A stretch of 64,000 nucleotides of DNA from Salinispora arenicola. GTDB lineage: Bacteria > Actinomycetota > Actinomycetes > Mycobacteriales > Micromonosporaceae. Both the position numbers and the translations under genes were made by a program. The notes beneath the pieces were generated by a model that saw nothing but the letters and a program-made list of their open reading frames with translations, was not told where the DNA came from and searched no databases. The stretch is from assembly GCF_006716065.1 (NCBI RefSeq), contig NZ_VFOL01000001.1, forward strand, positions 3,534,001 through 3,598,000. Reading direction: 5' to 3'. Below are positions 28,701 through 40,000 of this stretch, piece after piece (position 1 is the stretch's first letter; each line of letters opens with the position of its first letter).

Positions 28701-31700
28701 TGGAGGCGCGTGCTCGTTTGATGCAGGCGTTGCCTGCGGGTGGGGTGATGGTGGCTGTTGCTGCTTCGGAGGATGTGGTTCGGCCGTTGTTGTCGGGCGT
28801 GGTGGATATTGCTGCGGTTAATGGTTCGGAGGCGGTGGTGCTTTCGGGGGTTGAGGGTGCGGTGGAGGGTGTGGTTGCGGCGTTGGGTGGGGTGCGGTCG
28901 CGTCGTTTGGGGGTGTCGCATGCTTTTCATTCGGCGTTGATGGATCCGATGTTGGATGATTTTGCTGCGGTGGTGGAGGGGTTGTCGTTTGGTGTGGCTC
29001 GGATTCCGTTGGTGCGGGATGTGTCGTCGCCGGGGTATTGGGTGCGGCAGGTGCGGGAGTGTGTGCGGTTTGCTGATGATGTTGCGGCGTTGGCTGCTGC
29101 GGGTGTGTCGACGTTTTTGGAGCTTGGTCCGGATGGTGTGTTGTCGGGGATGGGTGAGGGGGAGTGGGTTCCGGCTCAGCGGCGGGATCAGGGTGAGAGT
29201 GTTTCGTTGGCGGTGGCGATGGGCCGGTTGTGGGCACGTGGAGTTGAGGTCGATTGGTCCACGTATTTCGCTGGGGCGCAGCGGGTGGATCTGCCGACGT
29301 ATGCTTTTCAGCACGAGCGCTATTGGCTTTCAGCGGCGCCTGTTCCGCAGGCCGACACCGAGTTCTGGGACCTTGTCGATCGGGGGGTGTTCGACGAGTT
29401 CGCTACCGACGAGTCCGAACGCGCCACCCTGCAGAAAGCGCTACCACTACTCGCCCAATGGCGACAGCGACACCAGGACCACGTCAACGGGCTTCGCTAC
29501 CGCGTGACCTGGGTGCCCGTCGGCGAACGCGGTTCCGTTCCGGCCGGCACCTGGCTCGTCCTTCTTCCGGCCCAGCTGACACCGCAGATCCGGCAGTGCC
29601 TGGACGCGCTTCCAGAGCACGTGTCCCTGACGCTCGACGCCCACGACCGGGCACAGGTCGCCGCCGCCCTGCGAGAGGCGGCCGGGACCCCGTACGCCGG
29701 TGTGCTGTCACTGCTGGCCCTCGGCTCGGCCGACGCCCTCGCCAGCACCATCACGCTCGCCACCCTTGTGCAGGCGCTCGGCGACGCCGCCCTCGCCGCG
29801 CCCCTGTGGTGTGTCACCAGCGGCGCCTGCGGACCGGATGAGATCACGGCGCCCCGGCAGGCCATGCTGTGGGGATTCGGCCGGGTCGCCGCCGTGGAGC
29901 ACCCCGACCGCTGGGGCGGCCTCGTCGACATCCCCGCCGAACTCGGCCCCGACGGGTGGCAGCGCTTCGCCGCGGCGCTCGGCGGCCGGGAGGATCAGGT
30001 CGCGATTCGGAACTCGGGAACGTACGGCCGCCGCTTCGTGCACGCCACCAGCACTGGCCGCGACTGGCAGCCCCGCGGGACCGTGCTCGTCACCGGCGGC
30101 ACTGGTGCGCTCGGCGTCCACGTCGCCCGGTGGCTCGCCACGCAGGGCGCCGATCACCTGATCCTCACCAGCCGGCGCGGCGACCGGGCGGCCGGCGCCG
30201 CTGATCTCGTGGCGGAGCTGTCGGCCCTGGGCGCCACCGCCACCATCGCCCGCGCGGACGCCGCCGACCCGGCCGCCATGCGGGATCTGCTCGCTGATTT
30301 CCCGCTGACCGCAGTGGTCCACGTCGCCGGCGTGCTCGACGACGGTCTGATCGACACCTTGACACCGGACCGATTCGCCGCAGTGACCCGGGCCAAGGTC
30401 GACGCCGTCGAGACCCTGTACGAGCTGACCCGCGACCGGGATCTGGACGCGTTCATCGCCTTCTCCTCGATCGCTGGAGTGGTCGGTGCCGAGGGGCAGG
30501 GCAACTATGCGGCCGCCAACGCCGCTGTGGACGCACTGATCGACACGTATCGGACGGCGGGCAGCCCCGCCGCAGCCGTCGCGTGGGGCCCGTGGGCCGG
30601 CGACGGTATGGCGCACGGTGAGATCGGTCGGCAACTCGGCGAGCGCGGGCTGATCCCGATCGAACCCGCCGTCGCGCTCACGGCGCTCGGCCGGGCCCTC
30701 AACCAGGGGGCTCACACCATCGCCCAACTGGCCTGGGACCGATTCCGGCCGGGTTTTGGCGTGACGCGACTCTTCGACGGCGTGCCCGAGGCCGCAGCCC
30801 TGCCCGGCGCTGCCGTCGGTGAGGGCCTGGCCGCGCAGCTGGGCGGGCTGTCGCATGCCGAGGCGGATCAGCTCGTTGCCGAGCTGGTCCGCACGGAGGC
30901 CGCCGTCGTGCTCGGCAGTGCCGGCGCGGCCACGGTGGCTCCCGACCGGGCGTTCCGGGACCTCGGCTTCGATTCGCTGGCCGCAGTCCAGCTGCGCAAC
31001 CGGCTGGGCCGGGCAACCGGGCTGGTTCTGCCCACCACGCTGGCCTTCGACCACCCGACGCCGGCCCTGCTCGCCGCTCATCTGCTGCGCGAGCTGACCG
31101 GAAGCCCGGCGGACGTCGGCACCGACGCCGTCGTCGCGGGCGTCGCTGACGATCCGATCGTCATCGTGGCGATGAGTTGTCGTTTCCCGGGTGGGGTGGC
31201 GTCTCCGGAGGATTTGTGGCGGTTGGTCGACGAGGGTGTGGATGCGATCGGCCCGTTCCCCCGCGACCGGGGTTGGGACGTCGATGGGCTATACCACCCC
31301 GACCCGGACCACCCCGGTACCACGACTGTGCGGGAGGGCAGCTTCCTCGCCGGCGCGGGTGACTTCGATGCGCCGTTCTTCGGGATCTCGCCGCGCGAGG
31401 CGGCTGCGATGGACCCGCAGCAACGGCTGCTGTTGGAAACGGCGTGGGAGGCCTTCGAGCGGGCCGGTGTCGACCCGGCATCCCTGCGCGGCAGTCAGGC
31501 CGGTGTGTTCGTCGGCAGTAACGGTCAGGAATACGCCACGCTGGTGCAGGCGGCGAGCGACGAGTACGAGGGCTTCCGCGCTACCGGTGCCACGGCCAGC
31601 GTCATGTCCGGTCGCATTGCGTACACGTTCGGGTTCGAAGGTCCGGCTGTCACTGTTGATACGGCGTGTTCGTCGTCGTTGGTTGCGTTGCATTTGGCTG

Positions 31701-34700
31701 TTCAGTCGTTGCGGCAGGGTGAGTGTTCGTTGGCGTTGGCTGGTGGTGTGACGGTGATGGCGACGCCGGGTTTGTTTGTTGAGTTTAGTCGGCAGCGTGG
31801 GTTGTCGGCTGATGGGCGGTGTCGGTCTTTTGCTGCGGGTGCTGATGGCACTGCGTGGGGTGAGGGGGTGGGTTGGCTTTTGTTGGAGCGGCGTTCTGAT
31901 GCGGAGCGTCGTGGGCATCGGGTGTTGGCGGTGGTGCGGGGTTCGGCGGTGAATCAGGATGGTGCGTCGAATGGGTTGACTGCGCCGAATGGTCCTGCTC
32001 AGCAGCAGGTGATTCGGCGGGCGCTTGCTGGTGCTGGGTTGTCGTCGGATCAGGTTGATGTGGTGGAGGCGCATGGCACGGGGACTCGGTTGGGTGATCC
32101 GATTGAGGCGCAGGCGTTGTTGGCTACGTATGGGCAGGGTCGGGATCGTCCGTTGTGGCTTGGTTCGTTGAAGTCGAATATTGGGCATACTCAGGCTGCG
32201 GCTGGGGTGGCTGGTGTGATCAAGATGGTGCAGGCGATGCGGCATGGGGTTTTGCCTCGTACGTTGCATGTGGATGCTCCGACGCCTGAGGTGGACTGGT
32301 CGGCTGGTGCGGTTGAGTTGCTTGTTGATTCTCGGCCGTGGCCGGTGCGGGGTGAGCCGCGTCGTGCGGCGGTGTCGTCGTTCGGTATCAGTGGTACGAA
32401 TGCGCATGTGATTCTTGAGGAGGGTGCCTCGCCGGTTTCCGGGTCGGATCTTGTTCTTGGGGCGGTGCCGTGGTTGTTGTCGGGTCGTACGCCGGAGGCG
32501 GTTCGGGCGCAGGCGGCTCGTTTGTTGACGGTTTCGGCTTCTGCGGAGGATGTGGGTTTCACTCTTGCGTCCAGGTCTGCTTTTGAGCATCGTGCGGTGG
32601 TGGTGGGCCGGGAGGGTTTGTTGTCTCCGTTGGGTGTGGAGTCTCCGGTGTCGGGTTCGTTGGCGGTGATGTTTACGGGTCAGGGTGCGCAGCGTGTGGG
32701 TATGGGTGCGGAGCTTTATGGGCGGTATCCGGTGTTTGCTGCGGCTTTTGATGAGGTGGCGGCGTTGTTGCCGGTGGATCTTGATGGTGATATGGGTTTG
32801 ACGGGGGTGGCGCAGCCGGCGTTGTTTGCTTTTGAGGTGGCGTTGTTTCGGTTGGTGGAGTCGTGGGGTGTGTGTCCGGCGTTTGTGGGTGGTCATTCGG
32901 TGGGTGAGATTGCGGCGGCGCATGTGGCTGGTGTGTTGTCGTTGTCGGATGCGTGTTGTTTGGTGGAGGCGCGTGCTCGTTTGATGCAGGCGTTGCCTGC
33001 GGGTGGGGTGATGGTGGCTGTTGCTGCTTCGGAGGATGTGGTTCGGCCGTTGTTGTCGGGCGTGGTGGATATTGCTGCGGTTAATGGTTCGGAGGCGGTG
33101 GTGCTTTCGGGGGTTGAGGGTGCGGTGGAGGGTGTGGTTGCGGCGTTGGGTGGGGTGCGGTCGCGTCGTTTGGGGGTGTCGCATGCTTTTCATTCGGCGT
33201 TGATGGATCCGATGTTGGATGATTTTGCTGCGGTGGTGGAGGGGTTGTCGTTTGGTGTGGCTCGGATTCCGTTGGTGCGGGATGTGTCGTCGCCGGGGTA
33301 TTGGGTGCGGCAGGTGCGGGAGTGTGTGCGGTTTGCTGATGATGTTGCGGCGTTGGCTGCTGCGGGTGTGTCGACGTTTTTGGAGCTTGGTCCGGATGGT
33401 GTGTTGTCGGGGATGGGTGAGGGGGAGTGGGTTCCGGCTCAGCGGCGGGATCAGGGTGAGAGTGTTTCGTTGGCGGTGGCGATGGGCCGGTTGTGGGCAC
33501 GTGGAGTTGAGGTCGATTGGTCCACGTATTTCGCTGGGGCGCAGCGGGTGGATCTGCCGACGTATGCTTTTCAGCACGAGCGCTATTGGCTTTCAGCGGC
33601 GCCTGTTCCGCAGGCCGACACCGAGTTCTGGGACCTTGTCGATCGGGGGGTGTTCGACGAGTTCGCTACCGACGAGTCCGAACGCGCCACCCTGCAGAAA
33701 GCGCTACCACTACTCGCCCAATGGCGACAGCGACACGCCCAGAAGCAGGCCCGCGACGAGTGGCGATACCGAGTCGACTGGGCACCCGTCCCCGAGCTCC
33801 CCGCCCGGCTCCGCGGCACCTGGCTCGTCCTGGCACCCGCCGGGGACGCACCAATGGACTGCCTCGAGGCCCTCACCGCCGCGGGCGCCCAACCTGTGCT
33901 CATGATCGGTGACGACCTGCCCGGTGCGGCGGCGGACGTGACCGGAGTGCTGGCCCTGCCGTCCCTGGACCCCGCCGCCCTCGCGGCGACAGTCCGGACC
34001 CTCGGCGCCTCCGGAATCCGCGCACCACTGTGGGTGCTCACCCGCAACGCCACCGGCCAGGACGGGCCGCCCGCGTCTGGACAGGCTGCGGTGTGGGGCC
34101 TGGGCCGGGTCGTCGCCCTCGAGCACCCGGACCGCTGGGGCGGGCTCGTCGACCTGCCCGAAACCATGGATGCCCACGTGTGGGCCCGGGTGGCGGTCGC
34201 GCTCAGCGGCGGGGAGGACCAGGTGGCCGTGCGCCCGACCGGTCTCGTTGCCCGGCGGATCGTGCCTGCCCCGACCCAGCCCGCTGAGCCCTGGCAGCCC
34301 ACGGGAACCGTGCTCGTCACCGGCGGCACCGGTGCCCTGGGCAGCCACGTCGCCCGGGAACTGGCCGCCGGGGGAGCCGACCACCTGATACTCGTCAGCC
34401 GGCGCGGCCTCGACGCCCCCGGCGCGCGGGAGCTGGCCGCCGAACTGGCGGCCACCGGCACCACGGTCACGGTGGCCGCCTGTGACATCGCCGACCGGGA
34501 GGCGCTGACCGGCCTGCTCGCCGCACTGCCGGACGACCAGCCGCTGACCGCCGTGCTGCACGCGGCCGGGACGCTGCACGACGCCACTGTGCAGACCGTG
34601 ACCGCCGAGCATGTACGCGACGTACTGCGTCCGAAGGTGGACGGGTACGCCGCCCTGCGCGACGTGACCCGCGACCATGACCTGACCGCGTTCGTGGCGT

Positions 34701-35572
34701 TCTCCTCGCTCGCGGGCGTTGTCGGACAGCCGGGGCAGGGCGTGTACGCGGCAGCCAACGCGGCCCTGGACGCCATGGCACAGGCGTACCGCGCCGAAGG
34801 GGTACCGGCGCTCTCCGTCGCCTGGGGGCCGTGGGCCGAGGGGGGCATGGCAACGGCGCACGGCGATCGGCTGCGTAGCCACGGCATCATGCCGCTGCCG
34901 ACCGGTCCTGCCCTCGTCGCGCTGTGGCAGGCGATCACCAGGGACGAGGCCAACGTGACCATAGCCGACCTGGACTGGGAACGGTTCATTGCGGCGTACG
35001 GCGTCAGCCCGGCCATCGCGGCCCTCGCCCCGGCCCCGCCAGTCCTGGCAGCTCCGGCACGTTCACTGTCCGAACAGTTGGCCGCGGAGCCGGAGGCTGA
35101 GCGCGACCGCCTGCTCGTTCGGCACGTCCAGCAGGAGGCCGCCGCCCTGCTGGGATACGCCGATCCCGCGGCCGTCACGGCAGGAGCCGCATTCCGGGAC
35201 CTGGGCTTCGATTCGCTGGCCGCCGTCCAGCTGCGCAACCGGCTCGCCGCCGCGACCGGGCTCGACCTGCCCACCGGCCTGGCGTTCGACCATCCCACTC
35301 CGGTCGCCTTGGGCGCGTTCCTGCGGAGCCAGCTGATACCGGCCCACTCGGACGCCGGTCCGCTGGCCACCCTGGACCGCTTGACGGAGGACCTCTTCCG
35401 AGACGACTCGGCAGGCCCGGATCCGCAGCTGCGCGAGCAGCTCTCCGAACGGCTTGAGGCCGTGCTGAACCGACTCCGGGCACAGCCCCGCGGCTTTGAC
35501 GAGGCCACGTTGGACGCCGCTGACGACGACGAGGTCTTCCGGATTATCGACGAGGATCTCGGCCTTTCCTGA
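13721..35572 (+). CDS. Modular type I polyketide synthase PKS1: loading module and modules 1-4
   Basis: The 7283-residue protein starts at GTG 13721, overlapping the hydrolase stop. Domain order is KSQ-AT-ACP; KS-AT-DH-KR-ACP; KS-AT-DH-KR-ACP; KS-AT-KR-ACP; KS-AT-KR-ACP, followed by a helical C-terminal docking region (about 35350-35572). Absence of an N-terminal coiled coil and the Gln-for-Cys loading KS (residue 175) show that it begins the assembly line. Extenders by AT signature are malonyl (HAFH) except module 2, methylmalonyl (YASH). Expected product on the last ACP is an acetate-primed pentaketide: a methyl-branched diene then two beta-hydroxyl-derived units. Modules 3 and 4 are near copies with a 4263-bp period. 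Leu3039 and Leu4229 are TTA codons. Confidence 0.96.
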   Translation: MTHTPRTHPAGHGPIAVVGLSCRLPGVDGPATFWRLLTGGRSTITEVPVDRWDASGDQTGARWGSFLDRVDEFDPGFFGISPREAAAIDPQQRLALELSWEALEHAGIVPDAVAGSRVGVFLAAMHDDYALLTHLHHDDQPTQHTFAGVQRSLLANRISYLLRARGPSLTIDTGQSSSLVAVHLAAESLRSGETDLAIAGGVNLILAPESSRTAERFGALSPDGRCRTFDAAANGFVRGEGGGAVVLKRHEDALAAGDTVLALIAGTAVNNDGGGAGLTAPSQEAQREVLRLAHQRSGTPATCIGYVELHGTGTPVGDPVEAAALGAALGAARPGSPLPVGSVKTVVGHLEAAAGVIGLLKTVLALRHRELPPSLGFDTPHPDIPLDQLNLRVVTETEPWLHTGLPRAAGVSAFGMGGTNCHIVLTEPDTVPTPPQEAGTGLRPFVVSGRTPAALRAQAAKLREHLGPDSDLAGVSHSLITTRAGFERRAVVLADDHQSLLGGLDALAAGRRSSTVIRGVAGPAGRLAVLFSGQGSQRAAAGRDLAAQFPVFADALAEVCAGFEALLPRPLRDVINAEPGTPLAAELDQTQYTQPALFAVEVALFRLVESFGVEPDFLAGHSIGELSAAYAAGVLSLTDACLLVAARGRLMQQLPEGGAMIAVQAAEGQVLPLIEGRAGTVAVAAVNGPDSVVLSGDEDAVQEVAGELAGRGHKIKRLRVSHAFHSPRMEPMLAAFRDVVQDLTFHEPRIPIVSDLTGAVATAAELADPEYWVRHVRHAVRFHSLVQTLSAAGCSMFVELGPDAVLSQLVRDGVASAAVVVPVLRSGRPEPHSFLAALAELHVRGRDVNWRPLTGRQRLALPTYAFQRKRYWLATRDVPRAVAPVAANHPPHTEPPAGRADPADLLQLVCENAAAVLGADGPDAVGPDLTFYDLGLDSLMAVELRDALAAATGRPLTRTALFDHPTPRAVATHLAGTQAASVATVTAAPDEPIAVVGMSCRLPGEVTSPEEFWELLRDGRDAITEFPTDRGWDLDKLYHPEPGTAGRTYARGGGFVDAAGFDAAFFGISPREAAAMDPQQRLLAETAWEALESGGIHPDGLRGSRTGVFVGVTAQEYGPRLAEAPEGAEGHTLTGTGVSVASGRISYLFGLQGPAITVDTACSSSLVALHLAVGSLRQGECSLAFAGGAAVMSSPGMFVEFAQQRGLAPDGRCKSFGAAADGTGWSEGVGMLVLERLSDAQVRGHRVLAVVRGTAVNSDGASNGLTAPNGLAQQQVIRQALAAAGLDAGDVDAVEAHGTGTRLGDPIEATALQATYGAGHTAELPLLLGSVKSNIGHTQAAAGVVGVIKMVLALRHGVLPPTLHAGEPSPEVDWSPGTLHLLTKAAPWPVAGRPARAAVSSFGISGTNAHAILEAAPAEPATPTPPAGPQAWVLSGRSGPALADQAGRLAAYLDRNPAHLASVGRTLAGRVTWEYRAAVIADDHEGFRSGLRALATGSPAAHVVTGRATSGSLAFLFTGQGSQRVGMGDELRATHPVFANAHDEVRAALDPHLDVALRDVDADLLGQTRYAQAALFAHEVALFRLLEHWGVRPGHLLGHSIGEVAAAHVAGVLSLADAATLVGARGRLMQSATAGGAMVAVQASAEEIAADLAEHRGLVTLAAINGPEAVVVSGDADAAARIAGRWRAQGRKTSRLKVSHAFHSPHMDSVLTEFDAVLRTLTFHAPNIPIVSNLTGTVATAEELATSDYWTRHLREPVRFLDGIRWLETAGVSVYLELGPDATLTGLAQSCLTSSDGDAVLVALNRAERGEAVTATTALATAHVAGVPVDWAAVFAGARHADLPTYAFQHRRHWLDAPSGAGDPTGFGQGASEHPLLGAVLGLAGTGTTVFTGRLGLRTHPWLAGHVIAGTPVLPGTAFTELAVRAGDEIGCPKVVELTLRTPLTLPPDGSIRLQIVTGLPDERDGSRTVDIWSAADGRDDWTCHATGVLAPAGTPAPAPVVGRPGIGPVPEDLYDRLAAHGYGYDGPFRALTGVGEAGDELDVHVELSPDAHDDAARFGLHPALLDAALHPLVLRCADADGQLWLPFAWSGMTLHAAGATTLRARWTRTGPDTYALLAVDGAGNPVVTVESLLLRPAPANVPIAAAAVRHPSLRRVTFVPVPVPVPVAAGPYERGDVIVTVEPGTPQHTTLDGLRRIQDWLAGETTDARLVFRTSGAVSVEGDMLRPDPAAAALWGLVRSAQTEHPDRFVLVDTDDVSLPVLNAALATGEQQIVLRDGQASAPRLVPAAADREFTGFTPGGTVLITGGTGTLGALFARHLVTAYGVRHLLLTSRSGPAAAGADRLADELRELGAEVWIAACDVGDAAQVAALVAAIPADRPLTGVVHAAGLLADATVETLTSDGLDRVLRAKATSAWNLHEATASIGLTTFVLFSSIAGIVGNAGQGNYAAANRYLDALAQHRHAAGLPATSLAWGLWSLDTGMAGSLGPAELARWNRLGIAAMSVATGLELFDAALRSPEPVLVPATLSPAAAEALPDEMRDLVRSPRRRAAVATSDGSSWTQRMAALPTPEREREVLALVRSVVALVLGLDGSGAVDPTRSFSELGFDSMTGIELRNRLYAAVGERLPTTLVFDYPTPGGVAAYLLGRMAAPAPQALPTVAVAPADDPIVIVGMACSYPGGVRSPDDLWRLVDAGVDAIGEFPGDRGWDVDALFDPDPEQVGKSLTREGGFLYDAADFDPEFFSISPREALAIDPQHRLLLEAAWEAMEHAGIDPQDLRGSRTGVFTGLMYHDYVSRMPAAPDGFEGYLLTGNTGSVASGRVSYTYGFEGPAVTVDTACSSSLVSLHLAAQALRAGECSLALAGGVTVMSTPHTFVEFSRQRGLSPDGRCRAYSDDAAGTGWGEGVGMLVLERLSHARRNGRRILAIVRGSAVNQDGASNGLTAPNGPAQERVIRQALAAAGLTPADVDAVEGHGTGTRLGDPIEAGALLSTYGQERNGDQPLWLGSLKSNIGHTQAAAGVGGVIKMVLAMRHGRLPRTLYAEVPSTRVDWQSGAVALLSEAVEWPDTGRSRRSAVSSFGISGTNAHVILESPDPGAPADAPVDEPAGVLPFVLSGRTTAARRDRAQQLLDVVDDPGTPLAGIGRALAGRPRFDSRAVVLAADRAGLRAGLTALVDGQPADHVVTGTANSGGGAVFVFPGQGSQWVGMALDLLATAPVFAARMAECAEALERYVDWSLFAVLRDEPGCADIGRVDVVQPVLFAMMVSLAAQWRSRGIEPAAVIGHSQGEIAAACVAGALSLDDAARVVTLRSRSLVPLTGKGGMVSVPLPLDQVEARIAGFGGRVCVAAVNGPASIVVSGENAALDELLAGCVADDVRARRIPVDYASHSAQMDQLEGQLLADLAPVTPRRPEIPFYSTVTVAAVDDDFLTAGAFDATYWHRNLSRTVQFDPAMRLLLEHGHRIFVECSAHPVLTLGMQGVAEATGLAAETVITGTLRRDQGSLTRLLGSVAEAYVGGLGVDWSTAFDPAVPVAELPTYPFQRSRFWLEPTAAVSLAGSGLTGVDHPLLLGAVAVAEGDTVLFTGSLSVTAHPWLADHRVGDAIVLPAAAFVELAIRAADHVGGDLLEELTLQAPLVVPESGAVRFQLMVAGAVNGSGRRSLTVHSQQGDDQPWTRHATGTIGCGTATAAPALPWPPPGERIDLTNAYDRLAAHGLSYGPQFQGLRASWRHGDDTYAEVHLAGGPSGFGIVPALLDAALHPLALAGITEPGTVPLPFSWRNVRLHATGATTLRVRLTGHGGATALSVTDAAGLPVLDVEALTLRPVRLDQFVGSGARLPLYRVDWVPVSPGTVGSDVTVVGDLTVVPDGPVPDVVALPMDAACSADGTRAGSDPLTGVYDRTAATVDLLRTWLGDTRFAGARLMIVTRAAMAVGPGDVPDPAAAAVWGLVRSAQSEHPGRFLLLDLAPDGVLGAELVSRAVATGEPQIAHRGDMLIAPRLAVSSDPAGAAEAWDPTGTVLITGGTGLLGSQVARHLVDRHGVRHLVLAGRRGPAAEGAAELYAELTAAGAHVTLVACDVADREAVRALLTDIPAEHPLTAVVHTAGVLEDHTVERLEPEHLAAVLRPKADAAWHLHELTRDLGLTHFVVFSSLAGTVGTPGQANYAAANAFLDALAQARRAVGLPATSLAWGLWSQGSGMTGHLDEGALSRMAGAGIAGIDLDQGLAMFDAALQAGSPVTVPARLNLTSLRALSAAGTLPPIFQQLIRGVRRVATGAGNTGRFAQLPAADLGREMLDLVRRTAASVLGHATPDTLDTRRAFTELGFDSLTAIDLRNRLGAATGLSLPATAVFDYPTVQDLTTYLAGLLGGPERIDDAATEVNVTVDDPIVIVAMSCRFPGGVASPEDLWRLVDEGVDAIGPFPADRGWDLAGLYDPDPDHPGTSYTRAGGFLTDAALFDPGFFGMSPREATAMDPQHRLLLETAWEAFERAGVDVATLHGSDTGVFAGLMLHDYERASGSAPENLEGQLAVGSAPSVASGRVSYTFGLQGPAVTVDTACSSSLVALHLAVQSLRQGECSLALAGGVTVMATPGLFVEFSRQRGLSADGRCRSFAAGADGTAWGEGVGWLLLERRSDAERRGHRVLAVVRGSAVNQDGASNGLTAPNGPAQQQVIRRALAGAGLSSDQVDVVEAHGTGTRLGDPIEAQALLATYGQGRDRPLWLGSLKSNIGHTQAAAGVAGVIKMVQAMRHGVLPRTLHVDAPTPEVDWSAGAVELLVDSRPWPVRGEPRRAAVSSFGISGTNAHVILEEGASPVSGSDLVLGAVPWLLSGRTPEAVRAQAARLLTVSASAEDVGFTLASRSAFEHRAVVVGREGLLSPLGVESPVSGSLAVMFTGQGAQRVGMGAELYGRYPVFAAAFDEVAALLPVDLDGDMGLTGVAQPALFAFEVALFRLVESWGVCPAFVGGHSVGEIAAAHVAGVLSLSDACCLVEARARLMQALPAGGVMVAVAASEDVVRPLLSGVVDIAAVNGSEAVVLSGVEGAVEGVVAALGGVRSRRLGVSHAFHSALMDPMLDDFAAVVEGLSFGVARIPLVRDVSSPGYWVRQVRECVRFADDVAALAAAGVSTFLELGPDGVLSGMGEGEWVPAQRRDQGESVSLAVAMGRLWARGVEVDWSTYFAGAQRVDLPTYAFQHERYWLSAAPVPQADTEFWDLVDRGVFDEFATDESERATLQKALPLLAQWRQRHQDHVNGLRYRVTWVPVGERGSVPAGTWLVLLPAQLTPQIRQCLDALPEHVSLTLDAHDRAQVAAALREAAGTPYAGVLSLLALGSADALASTITLATLVQALGDAALAAPLWCVTSGACGPDEITAPRQAMLWGFGRVAAVEHPDRWGGLVDIPAELGPDGWQRFAAALGGREDQVAIRNSGTYGRRFVHATSTGRDWQPRGTVLVTGGTGALGVHVARWLATQGADHLILTSRRGDRAAGAADLVAELSALGATATIARADAADPAAMRDLLADFPLTAVVHVAGVLDDGLIDTLTPDRFAAVTRAKVDAVETLYELTRDRDLDAFIAFSSIAGVVGAEGQGNYAAANAAVDALIDTYRTAGSPAAAVAWGPWAGDGMAHGEIGRQLGERGLIPIEPAVALTALGRALNQGAHTIAQLAWDRFRPGFGVTRLFDGVPEAAALPGAAVGEGLAAQLGGLSHAEADQLVAELVRTEAAVVLGSAGAATVAPDRAFRDLGFDSLAAVQLRNRLGRATGLVLPTTLAFDHPTPALLAAHLLRELTGSPADVGTDAVVAGVADDPIVIVAMSCRFPGGVASPEDLWRLVDEGVDAIGPFPRDRGWDVDGLYHPDPDHPGTTTVREGSFLAGAGDFDAPFFGISPREAAAMDPQQRLLLETAWEAFERAGVDPASLRGSQAGVFVGSNGQEYATLVQAASDEYEGFRATGATASVMSGRIAYTFGFEGPAVTVDTACSSSLVALHLAVQSLRQGECSLALAGGVTVMATPGLFVEFSRQRGLSADGRCRSFAAGADGTAWGEGVGWLLLERRSDAERRGHRVLAVVRGSAVNQDGASNGLTAPNGPAQQQVIRRALAGAGLSSDQVDVVEAHGTGTRLGDPIEAQALLATYGQGRDRPLWLGSLKSNIGHTQAAAGVAGVIKMVQAMRHGVLPRTLHVDAPTPEVDWSAGAVELLVDSRPWPVRGEPRRAAVSSFGISGTNAHVILEEGASPVSGSDLVLGAVPWLLSGRTPEAVRAQAARLLTVSASAEDVGFTLASRSAFEHRAVVVGREGLLSPLGVESPVSGSLAVMFTGQGAQRVGMGAELYGRYPVFAAAFDEVAALLPVDLDGDMGLTGVAQPALFAFEVALFRLVESWGVCPAFVGGHSVGEIAAAHVAGVLSLSDACCLVEARARLMQALPAGGVMVAVAASEDVVRPLLSGVVDIAAVNGSEAVVLSGVEGAVEGVVAALGGVRSRRLGVSHAFHSALMDPMLDDFAAVVEGLSFGVARIPLVRDVSSPGYWVRQVRECVRFADDVAALAAAGVSTFLELGPDGVLSGMGEGEWVPAQRRDQGESVSLAVAMGRLWARGVEVDWSTYFAGAQRVDLPTYAFQHERYWLSAAPVPQADTEFWDLVDRGVFDEFATDESERATLQKALPLLAQWRQRHAQKQARDEWRYRVDWAPVPELPARLRGTWLVLAPAGDAPMDCLEALTAAGAQPVLMIGDDLPGAAADVTGVLALPSLDPAALAATVRTLGASGIRAPLWVLTRNATGQDGPPASGQAAVWGLGRVVALEHPDRWGGLVDLPETMDAHVWARVAVALSGGEDQVAVRPTGLVARRIVPAPTQPAEPWQPTGTVLVTGGTGALGSHVARELAAGGADHLILVSRRGLDAPGARELAAELAATGTTVTVAACDIADREALTGLLAALPDDQPLTAVLHAAGTLHDATVQTVTAEHVRDVLRPKVDGYAALRDVTRDHDLTAFVAFSSLAGVVGQPGQGVYAAANAALDAMAQAYRAEGVPALSVAWGPWAEGGMATAHGDRLRSHGIMPLPTGPALVALWQAITRDEANVTIADLDWERFIAAYGVSPAIAALAPAPPVLAAPARSLSEQLAAEPEAERDRLLVRHVQQEAAALLGYADPAAVTAGAAFRDLGFDSLAAVQLRNRLAAATGLDLPTGLAFDHPTPVALGAFLRSQLIPAHSDAGPLATLDRLTEDLFRDDSAGPDPQLREQLSERLEAVLNRLRAQPRGFDEATLDAADDDEVFRIIDEDLGLS
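13757..16660 (+). other. Loading module: KSQ-AT(malonyl)-ACP
   Basis: The KS active-site motif reads DTGQSSS in place of DTACSSS; the Gln codon is 14243-14245. KSQ domains decarboxylate malonyl-ACP to acetyl-ACP. The AT has GHSIG and HAFH (residues 722-725), so malonyl-CoA is loaded and an acetyl starter results. The ACP carries GLDSL with the phosphopantetheine Ser at residue 938. Confidence 0.92.
16690..21680 (+). other. Module 1: KS-AT(malonyl)-DH-KR-ACP
   Basis: KS has DTACSSS, EAHGTGT and NIGHTQ. AT has GHSIG and HAFH, so malonyl. DH has the intact [10 protein letters not shown] (HxxxGxxxxP) and DAALH. KR has TGGTGTLG, the catalytic FSS and NYAAAN, and LAD at the LDD position, keeping the B-type Asp. 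ACP has GFDSM. The unit should be a trans double bond from a D-hydroxyl. Confidence 0.9.
20198..20224 (+). repeat. Hexanucleotide repeat in the module 1 DH-KR linker
   Basis: GTGCCG is repeated four times and ends with GTG, coding for alternating Val-Pro (VPVPVPVPV) in the linker between DH and KR. It is a slippage-prone linker repeat without an evident function. Confidence 0.9.
21724..26840 (+). other. Module 2: KS-AT(methylmalonyl)-DH-KR-ACP
   Basis: AT has GHSQG and YASH (residues 3389-3392), the methylmalonyl signature, the only canonical one in the window. DH motif is [10 protein letters not shown], with Asp where Gly is usual, but with the catalytic His and a DAALH second motif. KR has [11 protein letters not shown] and NYAAAN, so B-type and active. 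ACP has GFDSL. The unit should be an alpha-methyl alkene. Confidence 0.88.
22835..22837 (+). promoter_or_regulatory. TTA codon in PKS1 (Leu3039)
   Basis: An in-frame TTA in the KS of module 2, within a gene that otherwise uses CTG/CTC/TTG; a second one is at 26405-26407 (Leu4229). Possible bldA-type dependence. Confidence 0.5.
26887..31110 (+). other. Module 3: KS-AT(malonyl)-KR-ACP
   Basis: KS is canonical. AT has GHSVG and HAFH, so malonyl. There is no DH: the AT is followed by a KR structural subdomain starting with [16 protein letters not shown] has [11 protein letters not shown] and NYAAAN, so B-type. ACP has GFDSL. A beta-hydroxyl (D) is expected. Bases 27377-29473 are repeated in module 4. 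Confidence 0.9.
27377..29473 (+). repeat. KS-AT duplication, copy in module 3 (2097 bp)
   Basis: From the KS active-site region to just past the AT this block matches 31640-33736 base for base in everything I could compare; translations in all frames agree. Wobble positions are mostly T or G, unlike the C/G wobble on both sides. Confidence 0.92.
31150..35340 (+). other. Module 4: KS-AT(malonyl)-KR-ACP
   Basis: Organised as module 3. KS from its active site onward and the whole AT are the duplicated block. KR differs from that of module 3: [11 protein letters not shown] keeping the B-type Asp, and VYAAAN. ACP has GFDSL. A second beta-hydroxyl (D) is expected. The docking region follows. Confidence 0.9.
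31640..33736 (+). repeat. KS-AT duplication, copy in module 4 (2097 bp)
   Basis: Second copy of the block at 27377-29473, offset 4263 bp. The start of the KS (from 31148, matching 26885) shares the same offset with a few changes, so the duplication unit was a whole module that diverged in places. Confidence 0.92.
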
Positions 35573-35715
35573 TCGGCACACCATCAGACCAGGAAGACGC
35601 CGATTACCTCGGGATGGCCCGGCCGTGGACAACCGCAACTGCGTCCGCCCCGGTCCGGCTGATTGGCTCGTAGCGGAACCCAGACACCTGTCGAGCGGTT
35701 GAGGAGACACGGACG

Positions 35716-36984
35716 ATGAGTGGTGAGCTCACCGATCAGCGGACGGCGCCGGGTGCCGGTGGCAACCCTCTACGCAGCTTGATGGATCACGGCATCCGGG
35801 CCAACCCCTACCCCCTGTTCGGTGAGCTGCGGGAGGCAGGACCAACCGCCGTCGAGGACGGCTCGGTGGTGCTCTTCGGCGAGTACGAGCACTGCTCGCA
35901 GATCCTGCGGCACCGCGACATGGGCAGCGACACCTCCGAGGCCCCGTCCATCAAGGGCTTCGTGGTCGACGACGCCGAACGTGCTGGCAGCTCAATCTTC
36001 TTCATGGACCAGCCCGGGCACGGCCGCCAGCGCAAGCTCGTGTCGAAGTCGTTCACCCCGAGGATCGTGAAGAGCTTCGGCCCGCAGATCACCCACATTG
36101 TGGACGGCCTGTTCGAGGACTTCCGGGACAAGGGTGAGCTGGACGTGGTCACCGATCTCGCGTACCCGGTGTCCATCGGCATCATCTGCGACCTGTTCGG
36201 CATCCCGGACGACGAGCGCGACATGCTCAAGGAATGGTCCGACGACCTGGCGCTCTCGACCGAGCTGCCGACGCTTGGCGCGGCCATCGGCGTGCTGAAC
36301 GTCTTCACCCGTGACGAGATCAACCGGTTCGGCAGCGTCGCCATGGCCGCGCACGCCTACTTCGCTGACCTGATCCACCGCCGCCGCAAGAACCCCGGCG
36401 ACGATCTGGTCTCCAGCCTGCTGGCTACCGAGAGTAACGGTGAGCGGCTCACCCGCTTCGAGGTGACGAGCGTGCTGGCCACCCTGTTCGTGGCCGCCCA
36501 CGAGTCGACCACCAATCTCATCTCCGGCGGTATCCTGGCGCTGCTGCGTAACCAGGACCAGATGGCCGTGCTGCGGGAGAACCCCGGCCTGATCACGAAC
36601 GTGGTCGACGAGTCACTGCGCTACGACCCGCCGGTACACCTGGCAGCCCGGATGGCCCGGGCCCGCACCACCATCGGCGGGTACGACCTCGACCCCGGCA
36701 CCATCGTGGTGGTGCTCATGGCCGCCGGTAACCGCGACCCCCGCGCGTATGAGAACCCCGATGTGTTCGACGTCAACCGGAAGATCAGGAACGTGTCGCT
36801 GGCGTTCGGGGCGGGCGCCCACTTCTGCATCGGATCCGGCCTGGCCAAGCTCGAGGCCGAGATCGCCATCTCCGCCTTCGCGCAGCGGCTCAAGCACCCC
36901 GAGGTCGACGAGAGCTCGCTCGAGTACCGCCGGCACATCGTCGTCCGTGGCCTGGAGCACATGAAGGTCTCCTTCCAGCCCTGA
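35716..36984 (+). CDS. Cytochrome P450 within the PKS operon
   Basis: The ATG at 35716 follows GAGGAG at about 10 bases. The 422-residue product is a soluble bacterial P450. The I-helix reads LFVAAHESTTNLI (Ala-His-Glu-Ser-Thr-Thr in the oxygen-binding place), the K-helix ExxR is in VDESLRYDPP, and the haem loop FGAGAHFCIGSGLAKLE has the thiolate Cys at about residue 371. It lies between PKS1 and PKS2 with gaps of 143 and 49 bp and reads in the same direction, so it is almost certainly co-transcribed and a tailoring enzyme. It may hydroxylate or epoxidise the released polyketide. Electrons would come from a ferredoxin such as the one at 3544-3756, as none is adjacent. Confidence 0.95.
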   Translation: MSGELTDQRTAPGAGGNPLRSLMDHGIRANPYPLFGELREAGPTAVEDGSVVLFGEYEHCSQILRHRDMGSDTSEAPSIKGFVVDDAERAGSSIFFMDQPGHGRQRKLVSKSFTPRIVKSFGPQITHIVDGLFEDFRDKGELDVVTDLAYPVSIGIICDLFGIPDDERDMLKEWSDDLALSTELPTLGAAIGVLNVFTRDEINRFGSVAMAAHAYFADLIHRRRKNPGDDLVSSLLATESNGERLTRFEVTSVLATLFVAAHESTTNLISGGILALLRNQDQMAVLRENPGLITNVVDESLRYDPPVHLAARMARARTTIGGYDLDPGTIVVVLMAAGNRDPRAYENPDVFDVNRKIRNVSLAFGAGAHFCIGSGLAKLEAEIAISAFAQRLKHPEVDESSLEYRRHIVVRGLEHMKVSFQP

Positions 36985-37033
36985 CTCGCCGGACCGCGAA
37001 TCCTGACCCGTCAGCAGCGATCGGAGGCAGACC

Positions 37034-40000
37034 GTGCCGGAGAACCTGGAGGACAAGCTCCGCGGCTACCTGAAGAAGGTGACGGCGGATCTGGGTCGAG
37101 CCCGGGAGCAGTTGCAGGAGCGGGAGGACGCGGCCACCGAGGCGATCGCCATCATCGGCATGTCCTGCCGGCTGCCTGGCGGCGTCACCGGCCCCGCGGA
37201 ACTCTGGCAACTCGTGACCGACGGCGTCGACGCGATCGCCCCCGCCCCAGCTGACCGCGCGTGGGCATCCGCCGAGCTGACCGGCACCGCCCCGCTCGGT
37301 GGCTTCCTCGACGATGCCGGTGGATTCGACGCCGCCTTCTTCGGCATGTCGCCCCGGGAAGCCCTGGCCACCGACCCCCAACAGCGCCTGCTGTTGGAGA
37401 CGGCCTGGGAGGCGCTGGAAAGCGCCCACATCGATCCGGAGTCGCTGCGCGCAAGTACGACGGCGGTGTTCGCCGGCACCAACGGTCAGGACCACGGCGC
37501 AGGGCTGCCCTCGTCGGCGTTTGCGGGCTTCGGTTCCACGGCCACCAGCGCCAGCGTGCTGTCCGGCCGGGTCTCGTACACGTTCGGCTTCCAAGGCCCC
37601 GCCGTCACCGTGGACACGGCCTGCTCCTCCTCACTGGTGGCGCTGCACCTGGCCGTGCAGTCGCTGCGGCAGGGCGAGAGCGCGCTCGCCCTCGCCGGCG
37701 GCGTCACCGTCATGACGACGCCCGAGCTGTTCGTCGAGTTCACTCGGCAGGGCGGCCTCTCCCACGACGGGCGCTGCCGGTCGTTCGCCGCCGAAGCCGA
37801 CGGCACCGGCTGGGGCGAAGGCGTGGGCTGGCTGTTGCTGGAACGGCTCTCGGACGCCCGCCGGCACGGCCGCCGGATCCTGGCGGTGGTGCGCGGCTCC
37901 GCGGTCAACCAGGATGGCGCCTCCAATGGCCTGACCGCCCCCAACGGCCGGGCGCAGCAACACGTCATCCGGCAGGCCCTGCACAACGCTCGGCTCACCC
38001 CACGCGATGTCGACGCCGTCGAGGCGCACGGCACGGGCACCCGGCTGGGCGACCCGATCGAGGCCGAGGCTCTCCTCGCCACGTACGGCCAAAACCGTGA
38101 GCACCCTCTGTTGCTCGGCTCGGTCAAGTCCAACATCGGTCACGCCCAGGCCGCCGCGGGCGTGGCCGGCGTCATCAAGATGGTGCAGGCAATCCGGCGC
38201 GGGTGGCTGCCCCGGACCTTACACGCGGAGCAGCCGGCACCGGGGGTGCGCTGGGGCTCAGGCCGCGTCAGCCTACTGACCGACGCGGTCGAGTGGCCGG
38301 TCACCGGGGCACCTCGCCGCGCCGCCGTCTCCTCGTTCGGTATCAGCGGCACCAACGCCCACGTCATCCTCGAACAGGCTCCCGACACCGAACCGATAGC
38401 AGACGCCCCGGCCCCGGCGACCGTCGCCTGGCCGCTGTCGGCTCGATCCGAGGCAGCCCTGCGCACTCAGGCCAACCGGCTCGCCATGCACCCCGGCACT
38501 GCCACCGGTATCGGCCGTGCCCTGGCTGCCCGTAGCGCGCTCGACCACCGAGCCGTGGTGCTCGGCGCCGAGCTCGGCGAGCTGCAGGACGAGCTCTCCC
38601 GCTTGGCCGCTGGCGAAGGAACTGTCGGGAAACCGGTGTCGGGTTCGTTGGCGGTGATGTTTACGGGTCAGGGTGCGCAGCGTGTGGGTATGGGTGCGGA
38701 GCTTTATGGGCGGTATCCGGTGTTTGCTGCGGCTTTTGATGAGGTGGCGGCGTTGTTGCCGGTGGATCTTGATGGTGATATGGGTTTGACGGGGGTGGCG
38801 CAGCCGGCGTTGTTTGCTTTTGAGGTGGCGTTGTTTCGGTTGGTGGAGTCGTGGGGTGTGTGTCCGGCGTTTGTGGGTGGTCATTCGGTGGGTGAGATTG
38901 CGGCGGCGCATGTGGCTGGTGTGTTGTCGTTGTCGGATGCGTGTTGTTTGGTGGAGGCGCGTGCTCGTTTGATGCAGGCGTTGCCTGCGGGTGGGGTGAT
39001 GGTGGCTGTTGCTGCTTCGGAGGATGTGGTTCGGCCGTTGTTGTCGGGTGTGGTGGATATTGCTGCGGTTAATGGTTCGGAGGCGGTGGTGCTTTCGGGG
39101 GTTGAGGGTGCGGTGGAGGGTGTGGTTGCGGCGTTGGGTGGGGTGCGGTCGCGTCGTTTGGGGGTGTCGCATGCTTTTCATTCGGCGTTGATGGATCCGA
39201 TGTTGGATGATTTTGCTGCGGTGGTGGAGGGGTTGTCGTTTGGTGTGGCTCGGATTCCGTTGGTGCGGGATGTGTCGTCGCCGGGGTATTGGGTGCGGCA
39301 GGTGCGGGAGTGTGTGCGGTTTGCTGATGATGTTGCGGCGTTGGCTGCTGCGGGTGTGTCGACGTTTTTGGAGCTTGGTCCGGATGGTGTGTTGTCGGGG
39401 ATGGGTGAGGGGGAGTGGGTTCCGGCTCAGCGGCGGGATCACGGCGAGGTGTCCACCCTGCTGGCAGCCCTCGGCCGCATCTGGGTCCGGGGCGCCGACA
39501 TCGACTGGGCCGTCCTCCTCCCGGGTGCCATGCCGGAAGACGTGCCCACCTACGCGTTTCAGCACGAGCGCTACTGGCTGACGGCCACCGCGGCCGACGC
39601 CACCACGATCGGCCTGCTCACCTCGGAGCATCCGCTGCTTCTCGGCGAGAGCAGCATCGCGGACACCGGCGCAGCGGTGTTCACCGGCACCGTGTCGTTG
39701 CGGACCCACCCCTGGCTCGCCGATCACGTGATCGGCGGTAGGCCCATCCTGCCCGGCACGGCCTTGCTGGACCTTGCCCTGCACGCCGGTCACCGGGTCG
39801 ATCTGCCCGACGTCGAGGAACTGACCCTGCACGCTCCCCTACCGCTCGGCGACCGGCTCGTCGCCCTGCAGGTCACGGTCGGCCCGGCCCACGACGACCG
39901 CCGCCGACCAATCGCGGTCCACTCCCGCCCCGCGGGCCCGGACGCGAACCTGACCACCCTCGACTGGACCTGCCACGCGACCGGCGTCCTCACCCGCTCC

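Noticed and set aside
26405..29314. Very long minus-strand open frame rich in His, Arg and Thr, with like frames at 31289-33577, 38273-39832, 40328-42139 and 61591-63942
   Set aside because: These lie opposite the T/G-wobble PKS blocks. That codon style leaves the complementary frame free of stops and gives low-complexity protein. They repeat because the PKS blocks repeat, and they have no domain or start signal.
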